The notes: generated by a model not told the origin, from the letters alone. DNA of 64,000 bases from Kiritimatiellota bacterium B12222 (GCA_029719485.1 CP120722.1:1302001-1366000); one strand, 5' to 3'. Counted from the first letter of the stretch, positions 8,442-18,029 are shown. Numbers and translations are program-made.

Positions 8442-9506
8442 ATGACAATCAAAGCAAAAATTGTAGGTGCTGGCGGATACGGTGGCGTAGGCCTGATGGA
8501 AATTCTTTCCCGGCATCCGGAAGTGGAGATCGGCTGTTTGGTCGCTAAAGACGATGTGAATAAACCGGTGACGGATGTGTATCCTCATTTACATGGGTTT
8601 ATCGACTTGCCTATTTTACCTGCTGATGCGCCAGAGGCGCAGCAGGATTTCGACCTCGTCTTTTTCTCAACGCCCGACAAAGTGGGGATGCAACTCGCCA
8701 CAGGGGAGCGGGGCAAAGGTGCAAAGGTCATCGACTTCAGTGGCGATTTCCGTTTCCGCGACTTACCCGAATACGAGGAATACGCCCGGCGGATTTCGTT
8801 GGATCCCGAGCACGCAGCCCCTGAATTATTGCCTGAATCAGTATATGGACTGCCTGAATTGGGCTTGGATAAGGTGAATGGCGCTGAGATCGTAGGCAAC
8901 CCCGGTTGTTTCGCGGTCAGCGTTTTGTTGGGATTTGCACCGGCCTTGAACGCGGGCATGGTGGATCCTTTGCACTTGATTGCCGATTGTAAAACGGGCG
9001 TTTCGGGTGCTGGAAAAAAACCGAATCCTGCGTTTCATTTTCCTGCAAGGCACGATCATATGAACGCCTACCGTCTTACCGGACATCAACATGTCTGTGA
9101 AGTTGAACAAAATCTGGGCAAGTTGGCGGGTACTCCGACTGCGGTGACGTTTACAGCGCAAGTGGTGCCCGCGACCCGGGGTATTTTATCCACGCTTTAT
9201 GGACGGTTGGAGGCGGGGTGGACCCGTGAGAAAATCGTTGAAGCGTATAAAGCTTTTTATGCGGATTCGGTATTTGTGAAAGTGTTTGATCGTTCCGCGG
9301 CCACAGGGTTGGGGACGGCCCATGTGCGGGGAAGTAATCAGAGTTTTCTGATTGTGGATGCCGATGAACGTACGGGAACATTGCGGGTGGTAAGTCACAT
9401 TGATAACTTGATGAAAGGGCAGGCAGGGTCTGCGGTTCAAAATATGAACCTGATGTTTGGACTGCCGGAAAACATGGGGCTGGATCAACCGGGCTCTTAT
9501 CCTTGA
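8442..9506 (+). CDS. argC: N-acetyl-gamma-glutamyl-phosphate reductase
   Basis: 354 residues, the length of type 1 ArgC. It catalyses the NADPH-dependent third step of arginine biosynthesis. Visible features are the N-terminal nucleotide-binding glycine loop GAGGYGGVGLMEIL, the active-site cysteine in GNPGCFAV, and the substrate-binding His region GHQHVCEVEQ. AAGGA lies 8 nt before the ATG. No other arg gene is nearby. It sits 9 bp after the amidase gene and its stop is followed at once by the 87-bp repeat array. Confidence 0.95.
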   Translation: MTIKAKIVGAGGYGGVGLMEILSRHPEVEIGCLVAKDDVNKPVTDVYPHLHGFIDLPILPADAPEAQQDFDLVFFSTPDKVGMQLATGERGKGAKVIDFSGDFRFRDLPEYEEYARRISLDPEHAAPELLPESVYGLPELGLDKVNGAEIVGNPGCFAVSVLLGFAPALNAGMVDPLHLIADCKTGVSGAGKKPNPAFHFPARHDHMNAYRLTGHQHVCEVEQNLGKLAGTPTAVTFTAQVVPATRGILSTLYGRLEAGWTREKIVEAYKAFYADSVFVKVFDRSAATGLGTAHVRGSNQSFLIVDADERTGTLRVVSHIDNLMKGQAGSAVQNMNLMFGLPENMGLDQPGSYP

Positions 9507-9522
9507 TGCGTAGGTGATCTTC

Positions 9523-10255
9523 GCGGACCTACGGCCCGAGGGATGTGCTGTGGTGTTGGCGATACCCCGCCCTGCGTCGCGTTGCTCCTTGGACGGGGCT
9601 GGTATCATTGCGGACCTACGGCCCGATGGATGTGCTGTGATGTTGGCGATACCCCGCCCTGCGTCGCGTTGCTCCTTGGACGGGGCTGGTATGGTTGCGG
9701 ACCTACGGCCCGATGGATGTGCTGTGGTGTTGGCGATACCCCGCCCTGCGTCGCGTTGCTCCTTGGACGGGGCTGGTATCGTTGCGGACCTACGGCCCGA
9801 TGGATGTGCTGTGGTGATGGCGATCCCCCGCCCTGCGTCGCGTTGCTCCTTGGACGGGGCTGGTATCATTGCAGACCTACGGCCCGATGGATGTGCTGTG
9901 ATGATGGCGATACCCCTCCCTGCATCGCGTTGCTCCTTGGACGGGGCTGGTATGGTTGCGGACCTACGGCCCGATGGATGTGCTGTGATGATGGCGACAC
10001 CCCGCCCTGCGTCGCGTTGCTCCTAGGACGGGGCTGGTATCATTGCGGACCTACGGCCCAGATCGAGGCGTCGTTGTGGAGCTTTGGTCCAGTCCCTTTT
10101 GCGGGCTGCTTGGTGGGGGTTGGATCAGCTTGGTCTTGGTTATGATCTTCGCGGACCTGCGGCCCGAATTTGAAATCTAACTCCAGGTCCCCGCCCTGCG
10201 TCGCGGGCTCCTTGGACGGGGTTGGTATCGTTGTGGACCTTCGGCCCAGATCGAG
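9523..10255. repeat. Tandem array of 87-bp repeats with diverged end copies
   Basis: Six near-identical 87-bp units start at 9523, 9610, 9697, 9784, 9871 and 9958, each opening GCGGACCTACGGCCCG (unit 5 has GCAGACC). A seventh starts at 10045 and departs after about 15 bases. A further broken copy lies at about 10152-10255, with the CCCCGCCCTGCGTCGCG and CTCCTTGGACGGGG blocks separated by other sequence. Each unit holds two potential hairpins with one mismatch each: CGGACC-tac-GGCCCG, and CCCCGCCC paired with GGACGGGG across an 18-nt loop. As 87 is a multiple of three, the array stays open in several frames on both strands; I regard those frames as chance and not genes. Together the copies fill the argC to aldo/keto reductase gap. 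Confidence 0.93.
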
Positions 10256-10260
10256 GTGTT

Positions 10261-11295
10261 TTATTGGGTGAGGATTTTTTCTACGTCGGCATAGATATCA
10301 TCGGTCAAAAGTCCATGATCGCAGACTTGGGCGGCGTCTTTAATTTGAGCGGGACGGCTGGCGCCGATGAGGGCGCTGGTGCAGTGTCCGGGGCGCAGGG
10401 TCCAGGCGAGGGCGAAGGTGGTGAGGTTGTGTCCGCAGGATGCTGCCAAGGATTTAAGGGCGCGTATTTGCTGATCCTTTTTTTCATCGAGTCCTCGGAA
10501 AAACTGTCCGCCACTGCCTGCATTTTTGCGGGAGTCTTCAGGGTCTGCATCTAAATATTTGCCGGTGAGTATTCCTCCTTCAAGGGGTGAAAAACAAATG
10601 CTGCCCATGCCTGCGGCAGCCAAGGTTTTAAACAGACCGAGCGTTTCCATGTTGCGGTCCAACATATTGTAGCGGGGTTGATGGATAATCGGTTTGGTGA
10701 ATCCATGGGTTTCGCAAGCGGCCAAGGCGGCTTCGACTTGTTCGGGTCTGTAATTGGAGATGCCGGTGTAGAGCGTTTTACCTTCGCGCACCAACTGATC
10801 TAAGGCTCCCATGGTTTCGGCGACAGGGGTGTGGGGGTCGGGTCGATGGGAATAGAAAATATCCACGTAGTCGAGTTGCAGGCGTTTGAGAGATTGATGG
10901 CAGGAGGAAATGAGATATTTACGAGAGCCGCCATCCCCATAAGGACCGGGCCACATGCCGTAACCCGCTTTGCTACTGATGATGAGTTCATCACGATAGG
11001 CGCGTAAATCTTCGTGTAAAATGCGTCCAACCCGTTCTTCGGCTGATCCAGAAGGGGGGCCGTAGTTGTTTGCTAAATCAAAGTGGGTGATTCCGTGGTC
11101 AAAGGCCGTGAACAACATTTGTTGTGCGTTGCGATGTTGCGCGGCTTCGTCCTGACATTTTGCGGAACTGTGTTCGGCGGCACCGAAATTGTGCCAGCAT
11201 CCGAGACTGATGGCGGGAAGTTTGAGTCCACTGTTTCCGCAATGACGGAACCAATTTTCGGCGGTAGTATATCGGGTAGGGCTGGGAGTATGCAT
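10261..11295 (-). CDS. Aldo/keto reductase, YghZ (L-glyceraldehyde-3-phosphate reductase) type
   Basis: 344 residues from the ATG at 11295; an in-frame TTG three codons earlier is less likely. It is an NADPH-dependent (alpha/beta)8 oxidoreductase. The catalytic tetrad is visible as D and Y in HFDLANNYGPP, Lys in ISSKAGYGMWPGPYG and His in DIFYSHRPDP. The GPYGDGGSRKYL segment and the GISNYRPEQ block are typical of the YghZ/AKR14 group, which reduces L-glyceraldehyde 3-phosphate and methylglyoxal. It faces the 87-bp repeat array and lies in the same direction as the alcohol dehydrogenase 57 bp upstream, so the two may form an aldehyde-detoxification unit. Confidence 0.88.
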   Translation of the reverse strand: MHTPSPTRYTTAENWFRHCGNSGLKLPAISLGCWHNFGAAEHSSAKCQDEAAQHRNAQQMLFTAFDHGITHFDLANNYGPPSGSAEERVGRILHEDLRAYRDELIISSKAGYGMWPGPYGDGGSRKYLISSCHQSLKRLQLDYVDIFYSHRPDPHTPVAETMGALDQLVREGKTLYTGISNYRPEQVEAALAACETHGFTKPIIHQPRYNMLDRNMETLGLFKTLAAAGMGSICFSPLEGGILTGKYLDADPEDSRKNAGSGGQFFRGLDEKKDQQIRALKSLAASCGHNLTTFALAWTLRPGHCTSALIGASRPAQIKDAAQVCDHGLLTDDIYADVEKILTQ

Positions 11296-11352
11296 AAATA
11301 GCAATGAACGATTTTAAGGGCGGGAGCTCAAGAAAATACGGTGGGGGCTGTT

Positions 11353-12399
11353 TTAGGCCTTCAATGATTTCATATCGATCACAAAGCGGTATTTCACATC
11401 AGATGAAATGATACGTTCATAGGCCTCGTTGATTTCCTGTATGTTGATCATTTCGATGTCTGAAACAATGTTGTGTTCCGCACAGAAATCTAGCATTTCT
11501 TGCGTTTCCTTGATCCCGCCAATCAGGGATCCTGCGATACGTTTGCGTCCCATGATCAACCCACCGCCAGAGACGGGGTCCAAAGGTTCAATCGCCCCGA
11601 CAATGGTCATGGTGGCATCACGTTTGAGCAAGGCGACATACGGGTTCATGTCGTGTCCTACGGGAATGGTGTTGAGGAGGAAATCAAAACTGTTTGCGTG
11701 GCTGTTCATCGCTTCGCTGTCTTTGGAAATTAACACCTCGTCAGCGCCAAGCTTTTTCGCATCCTCCCCTTTTTCTGGCGAGGTGGTAATCATGACCACA
11801 TGTGCCCCCATGGCATGGGCGAATTTAACGCCCATGTGTCCCAAGCCACCGAGGCCGATGACACCGACTTTGTCGCCTTTTTTTACCTGCCACTGACGGA
11901 GGGGCGAATAGGTGGTGATTCCTGCACAGAGCAAAGGGGCTACGGCTTGGGTGTCCAATTTTTCAGAGATGTGGAGCACAAACTTTTCACTCACGACGAT
12001 ATGGGAGGAATAGCCTCCATAGGTGAAGCCACCCGATGCGGGGTCGGGGCTGCCGTAGGTAAGGGTCATGCCGTTTTCGCAGTATTGTTCTAGGCCTTCA
12101 TTGCAGGAGCTACAGCTCTGGCAAGAGTCTACCATACAACCCACGCCTACGAGATCTCCTGGTTTAAAAGCCGAGACCTCTGGGCCCACTTTTTTAACCC
12201 GTCCGATGATTTCATGGCCGGGAACGAGAGGGTAAATGGTATTTCCCCATTCGTTGCGTGCCATGTGGATATCGCTGTGGCAGACGCCGCAATAGTCGAT
12301 TTCGATCAGGACATCGCCAGCAGCGACCTCTCTGCGATTGATTTTAGAAAGACCGAGTTTTTCGGTCGCGGAAGTTGCGGCGTATGCGAGTGTATTCAT
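11353..12399 (-). CDS. Zinc-dependent NAD(P) alcohol dehydrogenase, YahK/cinnamyl-alcohol type
   Basis: 348 residues of the medium-chain dehydrogenase family. Catalytic zinc ligands are in CGVCHSD and GHE; the structural zinc loop is CQSCSSCNEGLEQYC; the Rossmann glycine motif is GLGGLGHMGVKFA. The AYAATSATEKL N terminus, the YGGYSSHIVVSE block and LLCAGITTYSPLR are those of YahK-like broad-specificity aldehyde reductases. It probably reduces aldehydes with NADPH in the cytoplasm. It lies upstream of, and in line with, the aldo/keto reductase. The 192-bp gap to the divergent helicase gene contains GTGAAAGCTGAGT twice (about 12460 and 12549). Confidence 0.9.
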   Translation of the reverse strand: MNTLAYAATSATEKLGLSKINRREVAAGDVLIEIDYCGVCHSDIHMARNEWGNTIYPLVPGHEIIGRVKKVGPEVSAFKPGDLVGVGCMVDSCQSCSSCNEGLEQYCENGMTLTYGSPDPASGGFTYGGYSSHIVVSEKFVLHISEKLDTQAVAPLLCAGITTYSPLRQWQVKKGDKVGVIGLGGLGHMGVKFAHAMGAHVVMITTSPEKGEDAKKLGADEVLISKDSEAMNSHANSFDFLLNTIPVGHDMNPYVALLKRDATMTIVGAIEPLDPVSGGGLIMGRKRIAGSLIGGIKETQEMLDFCAEHNIVSDIEMINIQEINEAYERIISSDVKYRFVIDMKSLKA

Positions 12400-12591
12400 A
12401 TGAAGGGGGGGGATGTTTGGGTAAAGTCTCTTCAGCGAAGGCGTTTGATGAACGGAGAGGGTGAAAGCTGAGTGGCAAGTCTACACCGGGATCGTTCAAA
12501 TTCAAGGGGAGCGTTATTTTCAATCGCAAATCGTACAAGCCGTCTTGAGTGAAAGCTGAGTTCTAACGAGGCTCGCATCTGTTTCATTTCT

Positions 12592-14862
12592 ATGCAAAAT
12601 GCAGGCGTGATGCAAAGCAGAAAAATTTCAGTTACAGAACTTTCCCGAATAATGGGACGACAGGGGGACCTGGGGCGTCGGCATTTCAGTTTGATCCGTG
12701 GGGTGGAAGGCATTCGGGTACATCAGCGTATGCAAAAGGACAGGGGGGAGGGCTATCGGGCGGAGGTGTCGGTGAAAACGACCTGGGCACTCGAGGGTGA
12801 ACAGGTGGAAATATTTGGTCGTATGGATGGACTGGCCCTTGAGGGCGAGGGCTATGTGATTGAAGAGTTCAAGACCTCGCGGGATTATACGGAAAGGTTA
12901 CCGCTTGATCACGGAATGCATGTTTTACAGGCGGAGCTCTATGCGTGGATTTGGTGGAAGTCGGAAGGGGTGATTCCCAAAGTACGGTTGGAATATGTGA
13001 ATCCTGATCCGCATCAACCCACCCGTAAAATTGAATGGGTGCCTGAGTCGTTGGATCAGAGGATGGAGGAGATCTGTACGCGATGGATGTCCCTTTGTTT
13101 GGCGCAAGAGGCGTGGATCTCGGACCGGAATCAGCGCTTACAAGCTTTGCAGTTTCCGTTTGCGGAGATGCGCCCGGGTCAGGAGCAACTGGTGGCGTCG
13201 GTCAAAGAGACCTTTACGACGAAGGGGCAATTGTTTGTGCAAGCCCCCACAGGCATCGGTAAAACCATGGGGGTATTGTTGCCGGCCTTACAGGCTTTAG
13301 GGGAAGGGGAGTATCAGACCTTAGTGGTTGCGACTTGTCGCAATACGGGCAAACGAATTTTTGAAGAAGCTTTTGGTCATTTGTTTCCAGCTGAAGCGGG
13401 GCTTCGGGTATTGACCTTGTTGGCCCGCGACCGGGTGTGTACGCAAGTGGGGTCGCCCTGTACGTGTGAAGACTGTCCTCTCGCGAAAGGATTTTATGAT
13501 CGTTTACCAGAGGGCTTGATTGAATTGCGTCAGCAGAAATTTTGGAATGCGGAGACCTGGCAGGCGGTGGCGGCGCGTCATCAACTTTGTCCATTCGCCT
13601 TTATGATGCATGCCGCTCGGGAAGCCGATGTGATTATAGGGGACTTGAATTATGCCTTGGATCCCTCGGCACGTTTGGAATTTTTATTTGGGGAAAGACC
13701 GGAAACGGTGGGGCTTTTGATTGATGAAGCCCATCATTTGCCAGAGCGCAGTCGGGCGATGATTTCCGCAAACTTAGATTTACGAAAGTTTCAGGAACAG
13801 CTTAAAAAGTTAACACCTGAGATGCGTCAGCTTTTGCATAAAGATCTTCAACGTGTGTTGAGGGAAGTGCGAACTTATCAAAAGTTGTACCTGACAGAAG
13901 AGGGGTTGCCCAAGCCGGGTGCTGATTCTCCTGACCAGATTGCGAGAGCGTGCACGCGTGCTTTGGAAGCTTTGGATGAAAGTTTTGCGGATGGCGTCAG
14001 GCAGGGGGATGATCCCCGGAATGACTTATATCAGATGTTGAATGAGTTTAGGCAAAGTACGCAGCAGGTTCAGCCGTCGCATGTATGTACACGTGAGGGA
14101 ACTGTTTTTTGTCATTTGTGTTTAGATGCTTCTGCTTGGCTGATGAAGCGCTGGGATTCTTTATCCGCGGTGGTGATTTTTTCGGGCACCTTGTTGCCAC
14201 TGGATGTTTTCCTCAAACAAAGTGGTGCCTTAGAGCGCGCGACCCAACTTGAATTGCAGTCTCCGTATAACTCCCATTTTTTTAAAGTGGCTTTGGAAGA
14301 AGAGATACCCTTGGTGTGGAAAGCACGGGGGCCTGAACTCTACGAGCGCTTGGCGCAACGCATCATGGCTGAACTTACGGCTCATGCCGTGAAAACGCTG
14401 GTGTTCTTTCCGTCTTATGCCTTAATGGATGAGGTGGCCGCGCGTTTACCCAAAGACGATATTTGGTTAGGCCCAATTTTGGTTCAGCCGAGGGGGTTGC
14501 AAGAAGAGGCTGCGGATGCCTTTTTAAAACCTTTTCGAGAAAGTCAGGGGCCGGTAACGGGTTTGGCCGTGTTAGGGGGGGCTTTGAATGAAGGGATTGA
14601 TTTACCCGGGGAGGCTTTGGAGTCCGTGATCGTGGTCTCGATTGGTTTGCCGGGCATCAGTCGGGAGCGGGAACTGATGCGAAAGTGGTATGAGGATCAG
14701 GGAGAGGAGGGCTTTGTGATGGCCTATACCTTACCCGGGTTGGTACGGGTTTTACAGGCTATGGGACGGGTGATCCGAGGACCCCGGGATCGGGGAACCG
14801 GATTATTGATTGATCCTCGTTTCCGTCATCCGTTGTATCAAAAATACATCGAGTTTAGATGA
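12592..14862 (+). CDS. PD-(D/E)XK nuclease fused to XPD/DinG-family Fe-S helicase
   Basis: 756 residues. Residues 1-200 look like a RecB/Cas4-type nuclease: D79 in FGRMDG, E91/E92 and K94 in IEEFKTS, and a QxxxY motif (Q113, Y117). Residues 205-756 are a superfamily 2 XPD-type helicase: Walker A APTGIGKT (about 219-226), IDEAHHL (about 376), and C-terminal motifs ending in QAMGRVIRGPRDRG. Between them lie Cys residues at about 283, 290, 292 and 295 plus one in LCPF, consistent with the 4Fe-4S cluster of XPD/DinG. The domain order recalls eukaryotic Dna2. Its likely role is processing DNA flaps or repair intermediates. The start is either 12592 or the ATG at 12610; neither has a clear ribosome site. 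Confidence 0.85.
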   Translation: MQNAGVMQSRKISVTELSRIMGRQGDLGRRHFSLIRGVEGIRVHQRMQKDRGEGYRAEVSVKTTWALEGEQVEIFGRMDGLALEGEGYVIEEFKTSRDYTERLPLDHGMHVLQAELYAWIWWKSEGVIPKVRLEYVNPDPHQPTRKIEWVPESLDQRMEEICTRWMSLCLAQEAWISDRNQRLQALQFPFAEMRPGQEQLVASVKETFTTKGQLFVQAPTGIGKTMGVLLPALQALGEGEYQTLVVATCRNTGKRIFEEAFGHLFPAEAGLRVLTLLARDRVCTQVGSPCTCEDCPLAKGFYDRLPEGLIELRQQKFWNAETWQAVAARHQLCPFAFMMHAAREADVIIGDLNYALDPSARLEFLFGERPETVGLLIDEAHHLPERSRAMISANLDLRKFQEQLKKLTPEMRQLLHKDLQRVLREVRTYQKLYLTEEGLPKPGADSPDQIARACTRALEALDESFADGVRQGDDPRNDLYQMLNEFRQSTQQVQPSHVCTREGTVFCHLCLDASAWLMKRWDSLSAVVIFSGTLLPLDVFLKQSGALERATQLELQSPYNSHFFKVALEEEIPLVWKARGPELYERLAQRIMAELTAHAVKTLVFFPSYALMDEVAARLPKDDIWLGPILVQPRGLQEEAADAFLKPFRESQGPVTGLAVLGGALNEGIDLPGEALESVIVVSIGLPGISRERELMRKWYEDQGEEGFVMAYTLPGLVRVLQAMGRVIRGPRDRGTGLLIDPRFRHPLYQKYIEFR

Positions 14863-15180
14863 AGGAATGGTGAGTATTCTTTAAAACCACCAAGCCCTGG
14901 TAGTGTCTACTTTATGGGGAGTCTCAGTTTCCCTACCTGAGCTGTCGCTCGCGACGGCCAAAGAAAGGCTGGGATCCGTGTATAAGCCAAGGAAAGAGGC
15001 TCACATTCTTGAATGACCCTCCAGGGTGAGAGCCGTGCTTACAGCACTCATAAAAGTAGTGTTCTTTAAAACCACCCCTCTGGGCTGGCCTTTGGAGAGT
15101 CATCCCTGCGGGATTAAATTTACAGAAGATATCCTGCCCTTTTTGTGATATGTGCCCCTTTTTATTCGCCTGTTCTGCGT
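14863..15180. other. 318-bp intergenic stretch with a 15-bp direct repeat
   Basis: This lies between the convergent helicase and gspD genes. TTCTTTAAAACCACC occurs at 14877-14891 and again at 15062-15076, 185 bp apart. The segment between has several short complementary runs and no good open frame. I recognise no RNA family and no clear poly-T terminator. Confidence 0.6.
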
Positions 15181-17433
15181 TTAGTCAGCAACGGTGCCGG
15201 GGCCGGCGTCGGGTCCGTCTTTTACGCCCCACTCTTCTTTGGGAGGGAGATTCCAGCCCCGATGCCAATCCGCATTGTTTAACTCGGTGGCGCTTTTCAA
15301 TTCGCGGGTGAGATTTTCGGCTTCTTCGGTGGTCACCAAGACTTCAGGGCTGATCAAAACCAAGAGTTCGGTACGGGTGGTTTCTTTGCTGGTGCTGCGG
15401 AAGAGGGCACCGATGATGGGGATGTCTCCGAGAATCGGCACTTTAGAAACGGCATCGCGATTGTCTTCCCGCACCAATCCCCCGAGGGCTAAGGTACCCC
15501 CACTCCGAATGGCGACGGAGGCTTCGAGTTCACGGGAGGTGATGATGGGCACTTCGTTGCCGTCAATGCTGGTATTGCCTGCAACATTTTCTGCGGTTTG
15601 AGTGATCTCCAGGATGACAATTCCCTGGGGGTTGATGCGGGGGGTGATGCTCAAATGGAGGCCGATGTCTTGGTATTCGTAGGAGGATTGCACGGATCCG
15701 CCGATGGTGGTGGCGGTGGTGGTGGGGACGGCTCGGCGTTCGCCCACCCGAATGGAGGCCTCGGTATTGTCAGTGGTTACAATAATCGGGGTGGCAATGA
15801 CTTTGGCTTGGGAGTTACTTTGCGCCAACTGGATGATGACATCCAAATTAAAATCGTAGAAGGTCGAAAAGTAGGAGAGACCGCCGGGATTGAGGTTTAA
15901 ATCGCTCCCGATTTCGGTGAGTTCCGGAAATTCGATGGTGGGGGTTTGGAGTCGTTGACCACCGGCAAAAGAAAAGACGGGTTCACTGACAGGTACGCCA
16001 TTTACATTATCGACATTGCTGACGGTGAGGGAGCGTTGCAACCAGTCGACGCCGTAGGAAATGTTGTCGTTGAGAATCACTTCCATAATCACGGCGCGCA
16101 CGGCGACTTGGGCCAGCATGATGTCTAATTTCTGGATGACGGATTCGATGACTTCGAGATCTTGATTTCGTCCCATGAGAATGAGGGCGTTGGATCGGAT
16201 ATCAGGAAGAATACGAGTGTTTTCACCCATGCGACTGATGTTTTGGGCTGTGGTGGCGGATGTACTTTCGGGAGTGTTTACGGCTTCTTGACGAATGAAG
16301 TCCCGGACACTTTGCCCGGAACGGACTCCATTGGTGGTGCTGCGATCCACTTCGGGTCCATCTTGATCTTCAGAGGCGGCCCCGATTAATTCATTGAGGG
16401 TGGCGGATACAATTTCGGCATCTGCGAATTGTAAATTATGGATGCGAACGACGACTTCGGGATCTACTTTTTTATCTAAGGCTCCGATCATTTCTTCAAA
16501 GAAGGCATCGTTTTCCGGGCGGCTAATAATCATCAACACATTGGTCCGTTCGTCGGCTACAATTTGTACGGATCCTTGAATGAGTCCGGGGGCGGTGCCT
16601 CCCGTACTATCGTTGGTTGTGGTGCTGGTCTGGGTTTCGTTGTTGTTACGACCGGGGCGAATCAATCCGCGAGGGGTGACCGGGACGGCGGTGTTTTGAC
16701 GATCTGTCGTGCCTGCTTGGGCTTGGCTTTGTTCAATTAAGGATTCCAACCGGGTTTTGACATCTTCGGCCGAGGCATTGGCGAGTTGATAAATTTTGAC
16801 GGCTTCGCGTACTTCGGCAGGTTGGTCGAGGACTTGTAAAATCTTTTGAATACTGCCGATATTTGCGCGGGTGTCGGTAATCAATAAAGAGTTATTGCGC
16901 TCCATGATTTGCACTTTTGCCGATTGGCTTAAGCGTTCTGTGATCAGGCCTTGCACTTCGGTATAGTCCAAATGTTTGAGGGAAATGACCTGACTGATGA
17001 CTTGGGCCTCATCGCCTTGTTCATCATTGGGGTTTAACAAGATCGGAACGCCGGAACGCTCTACGCCTGCGGAGGGGACTACTTTGATGAAGTCATCGCG
17101 AAAAGGAATCAGTGCGATGTTATTCATAGTCAGGATGCTTTCGGCGGCCTTAAGAAACTCAGATACCGGCATGGGTTTGTTACTGACCAAGGTGATGGGC
17201 ACTTCCTGCACTGCGGGATCTTTGAGGATGACTTTGCCCGTGCGTTCTCCAATATCTTGTAGGAGGATGTCGAGTTGGGCAGCCCGATATTGGGGACGGA
17301 TAGGAGGTTGGGGTTGTCCGTCAATGTCAATGGCTTGTAAGAAGGAATCGTTGCTTTGGGTTGTCTGGGCCGTAGGGGCTTGAGCCTGAAGCAACAGTGG
17401 AAATAGAAGAGAGAGCAAAATGAATTTTTTCAT
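15181..17433 (-). CDS. gspD: Type II secretion secretin
   Basis: 750 residues from the ATG at 17433, which opens a signal peptide (KKFILLSLLFPLLLQAQA); the open frame further upstream is a shadow. Periplasmic N domains follow: N0 at about 45-115, then the repeated N1-N3 KH-like folds (HLDYTEVQGLITERL, YQLANASAEDVKTRL, IHNLQFADAEIVSATLNEL) separated by Ser/Thr/Gln-rich linkers. The C-terminal secretin domain holds the family signature around VPIITSRELEASVAIRSGGT, ALGGLVRED and VPILGDIPIIGALF. It forms the outer-membrane channel. It is the last gene of the minus-strand gsp operon, 5 bp after the gspM-like gene. The tail ends acidic/Gly-rich with no obvious pilotin-binding feature. Confidence 0.95.
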   Translation of the reverse strand: MKKFILLSLLFPLLLQAQAPTAQTTQSNDSFLQAIDIDGQPQPPIRPQYRAAQLDILLQDIGERTGKVILKDPAVQEVPITLVSNKPMPVSEFLKAAESILTMNNIALIPFRDDFIKVVPSAGVERSGVPILLNPNDEQGDEAQVISQVISLKHLDYTEVQGLITERLSQSAKVQIMERNNSLLITDTRANIGSIQKILQVLDQPAEVREAVKIYQLANASAEDVKTRLESLIEQSQAQAGTTDRQNTAVPVTPRGLIRPGRNNNETQTSTTTNDSTGGTAPGLIQGSVQIVADERTNVLMIISRPENDAFFEEMIGALDKKVDPEVVVRIHNLQFADAEIVSATLNELIGAASEDQDGPEVDRSTTNGVRSGQSVRDFIRQEAVNTPESTSATTAQNISRMGENTRILPDIRSNALILMGRNQDLEVIESVIQKLDIMLAQVAVRAVIMEVILNDNISYGVDWLQRSLTVSNVDNVNGVPVSEPVFSFAGGQRLQTPTIEFPELTEIGSDLNLNPGGLSYFSTFYDFNLDVIIQLAQSNSQAKVIATPIIVTTDNTEASIRVGERRAVPTTTATTIGGSVQSSYEYQDIGLHLSITPRINPQGIVILEITQTAENVAGNTSIDGNEVPIITSRELEASVAIRSGGTLALGGLVREDNRDAVSKVPILGDIPIIGALFRSTSKETTRTELLVLISPEVLVTTEEAENLTRELKSATELNNADWHRGWNLPPKEEWGVKDGPDAGPGTVAD

Positions 17434-17438
17434 AGCGT

Positions 17439-18029
17439 TTAGGGAGTTTCTGCTGATGCAGAGGTTGTGTCGATCTCTACTTCCCATTCGGAAGCGGGAA
17501 TACGGGAGTAGGCGAAGTCGAGGATGAACGTGCCTGTGAGGGTGTCGGACATGCCATTGCGATTGCGAATTCTTATTTCGCGAATGTCGGCGACGGCTCC
17601 TTGGGCATTGAGTCGGAGCAGGAAGAGGACCAGGTTTTCCGAGCTGCCGCTCCAGGTGCATTTTACCGCGGCTTGATAGAGGTGAAGGTCGGGATAATAG
17701 ATTTCGGGTTCGGGGGTGAGTCCGGTGAGTCGAAGTCCTGTTTGACTGGCAAGATTTTGAACTTGTCGGGCTAACTCTGAATTGAGGTCTTTCTCTTCGG
17801 GGTGACTGGGAAGTTGTCCCCGTACACTTTCGAGTTGTTCAATGAGATCGGGTCGTTGGGCCAAAAGAGTGGTTTGTCGTTTGGCTTCTACTTGGGCGTT
17901 GAGTTGTCGGCGTTCAAGGTTTTTGAGGTTGGTGAGCTGGGTTTTGATCAGCTGATAACTTAGGGCCACCAGCAATACGAGGCCGGTGATGATGGCCAGT
18001 CTTTGTTCACGGCTGTTCAACTTTTTCAT
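17439..18029 (-). CDS. GspM/PilO-like inner-membrane assembly protein
   Basis: 196 residues. A single N-terminal membrane segment (about 12-25, LAIITGLVLLVALSYQ) is followed by a coiled-coil stretch (KNLERRQLNAQVEAKRQ) and a periplasmic ferredoxin-like domain, the usual plan of GspM and PilO. It would join the GspL-like protein in the inner-membrane platform. It overlaps the gspL-like gene by 4 bp (ATGA) and precedes gspD by 5 bp. Sequence similarity to named GspM proteins is not obvious by eye; the call rests on topology and position. Confidence 0.7.
   Translation of the reverse strand: MKKLNSREQRLAIITGLVLLVALSYQLIKTQLTNLKNLERRQLNAQVEAKRQTTLLAQRPDLIEQLESVRGQLPSHPEEKDLNSELARQVQNLASQTGLRLTGLTPEPEIYYPDLHLYQAAVKCTWSGSSENLVLFLLRLNAQGAVADIREIRIRNRNGMSDTLTGTFILDFAYSRIPASEWEVEIDTTSASAETP

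Noticed and set aside
9514..10145. Long repetitive open frames through the 87-bp array on both strands
   Set aside because: The period is a multiple of three and no unit contains a stop in several frames, so openness is a by-product. The frames have no start context and no family features.
17434..17661. Upstream extension of the gspD frame
   Set aside because: It overlaps the gspM-like gene and would put 76 Arg/His-rich residues before a clear signal peptide; the ATG at 17433 fits.
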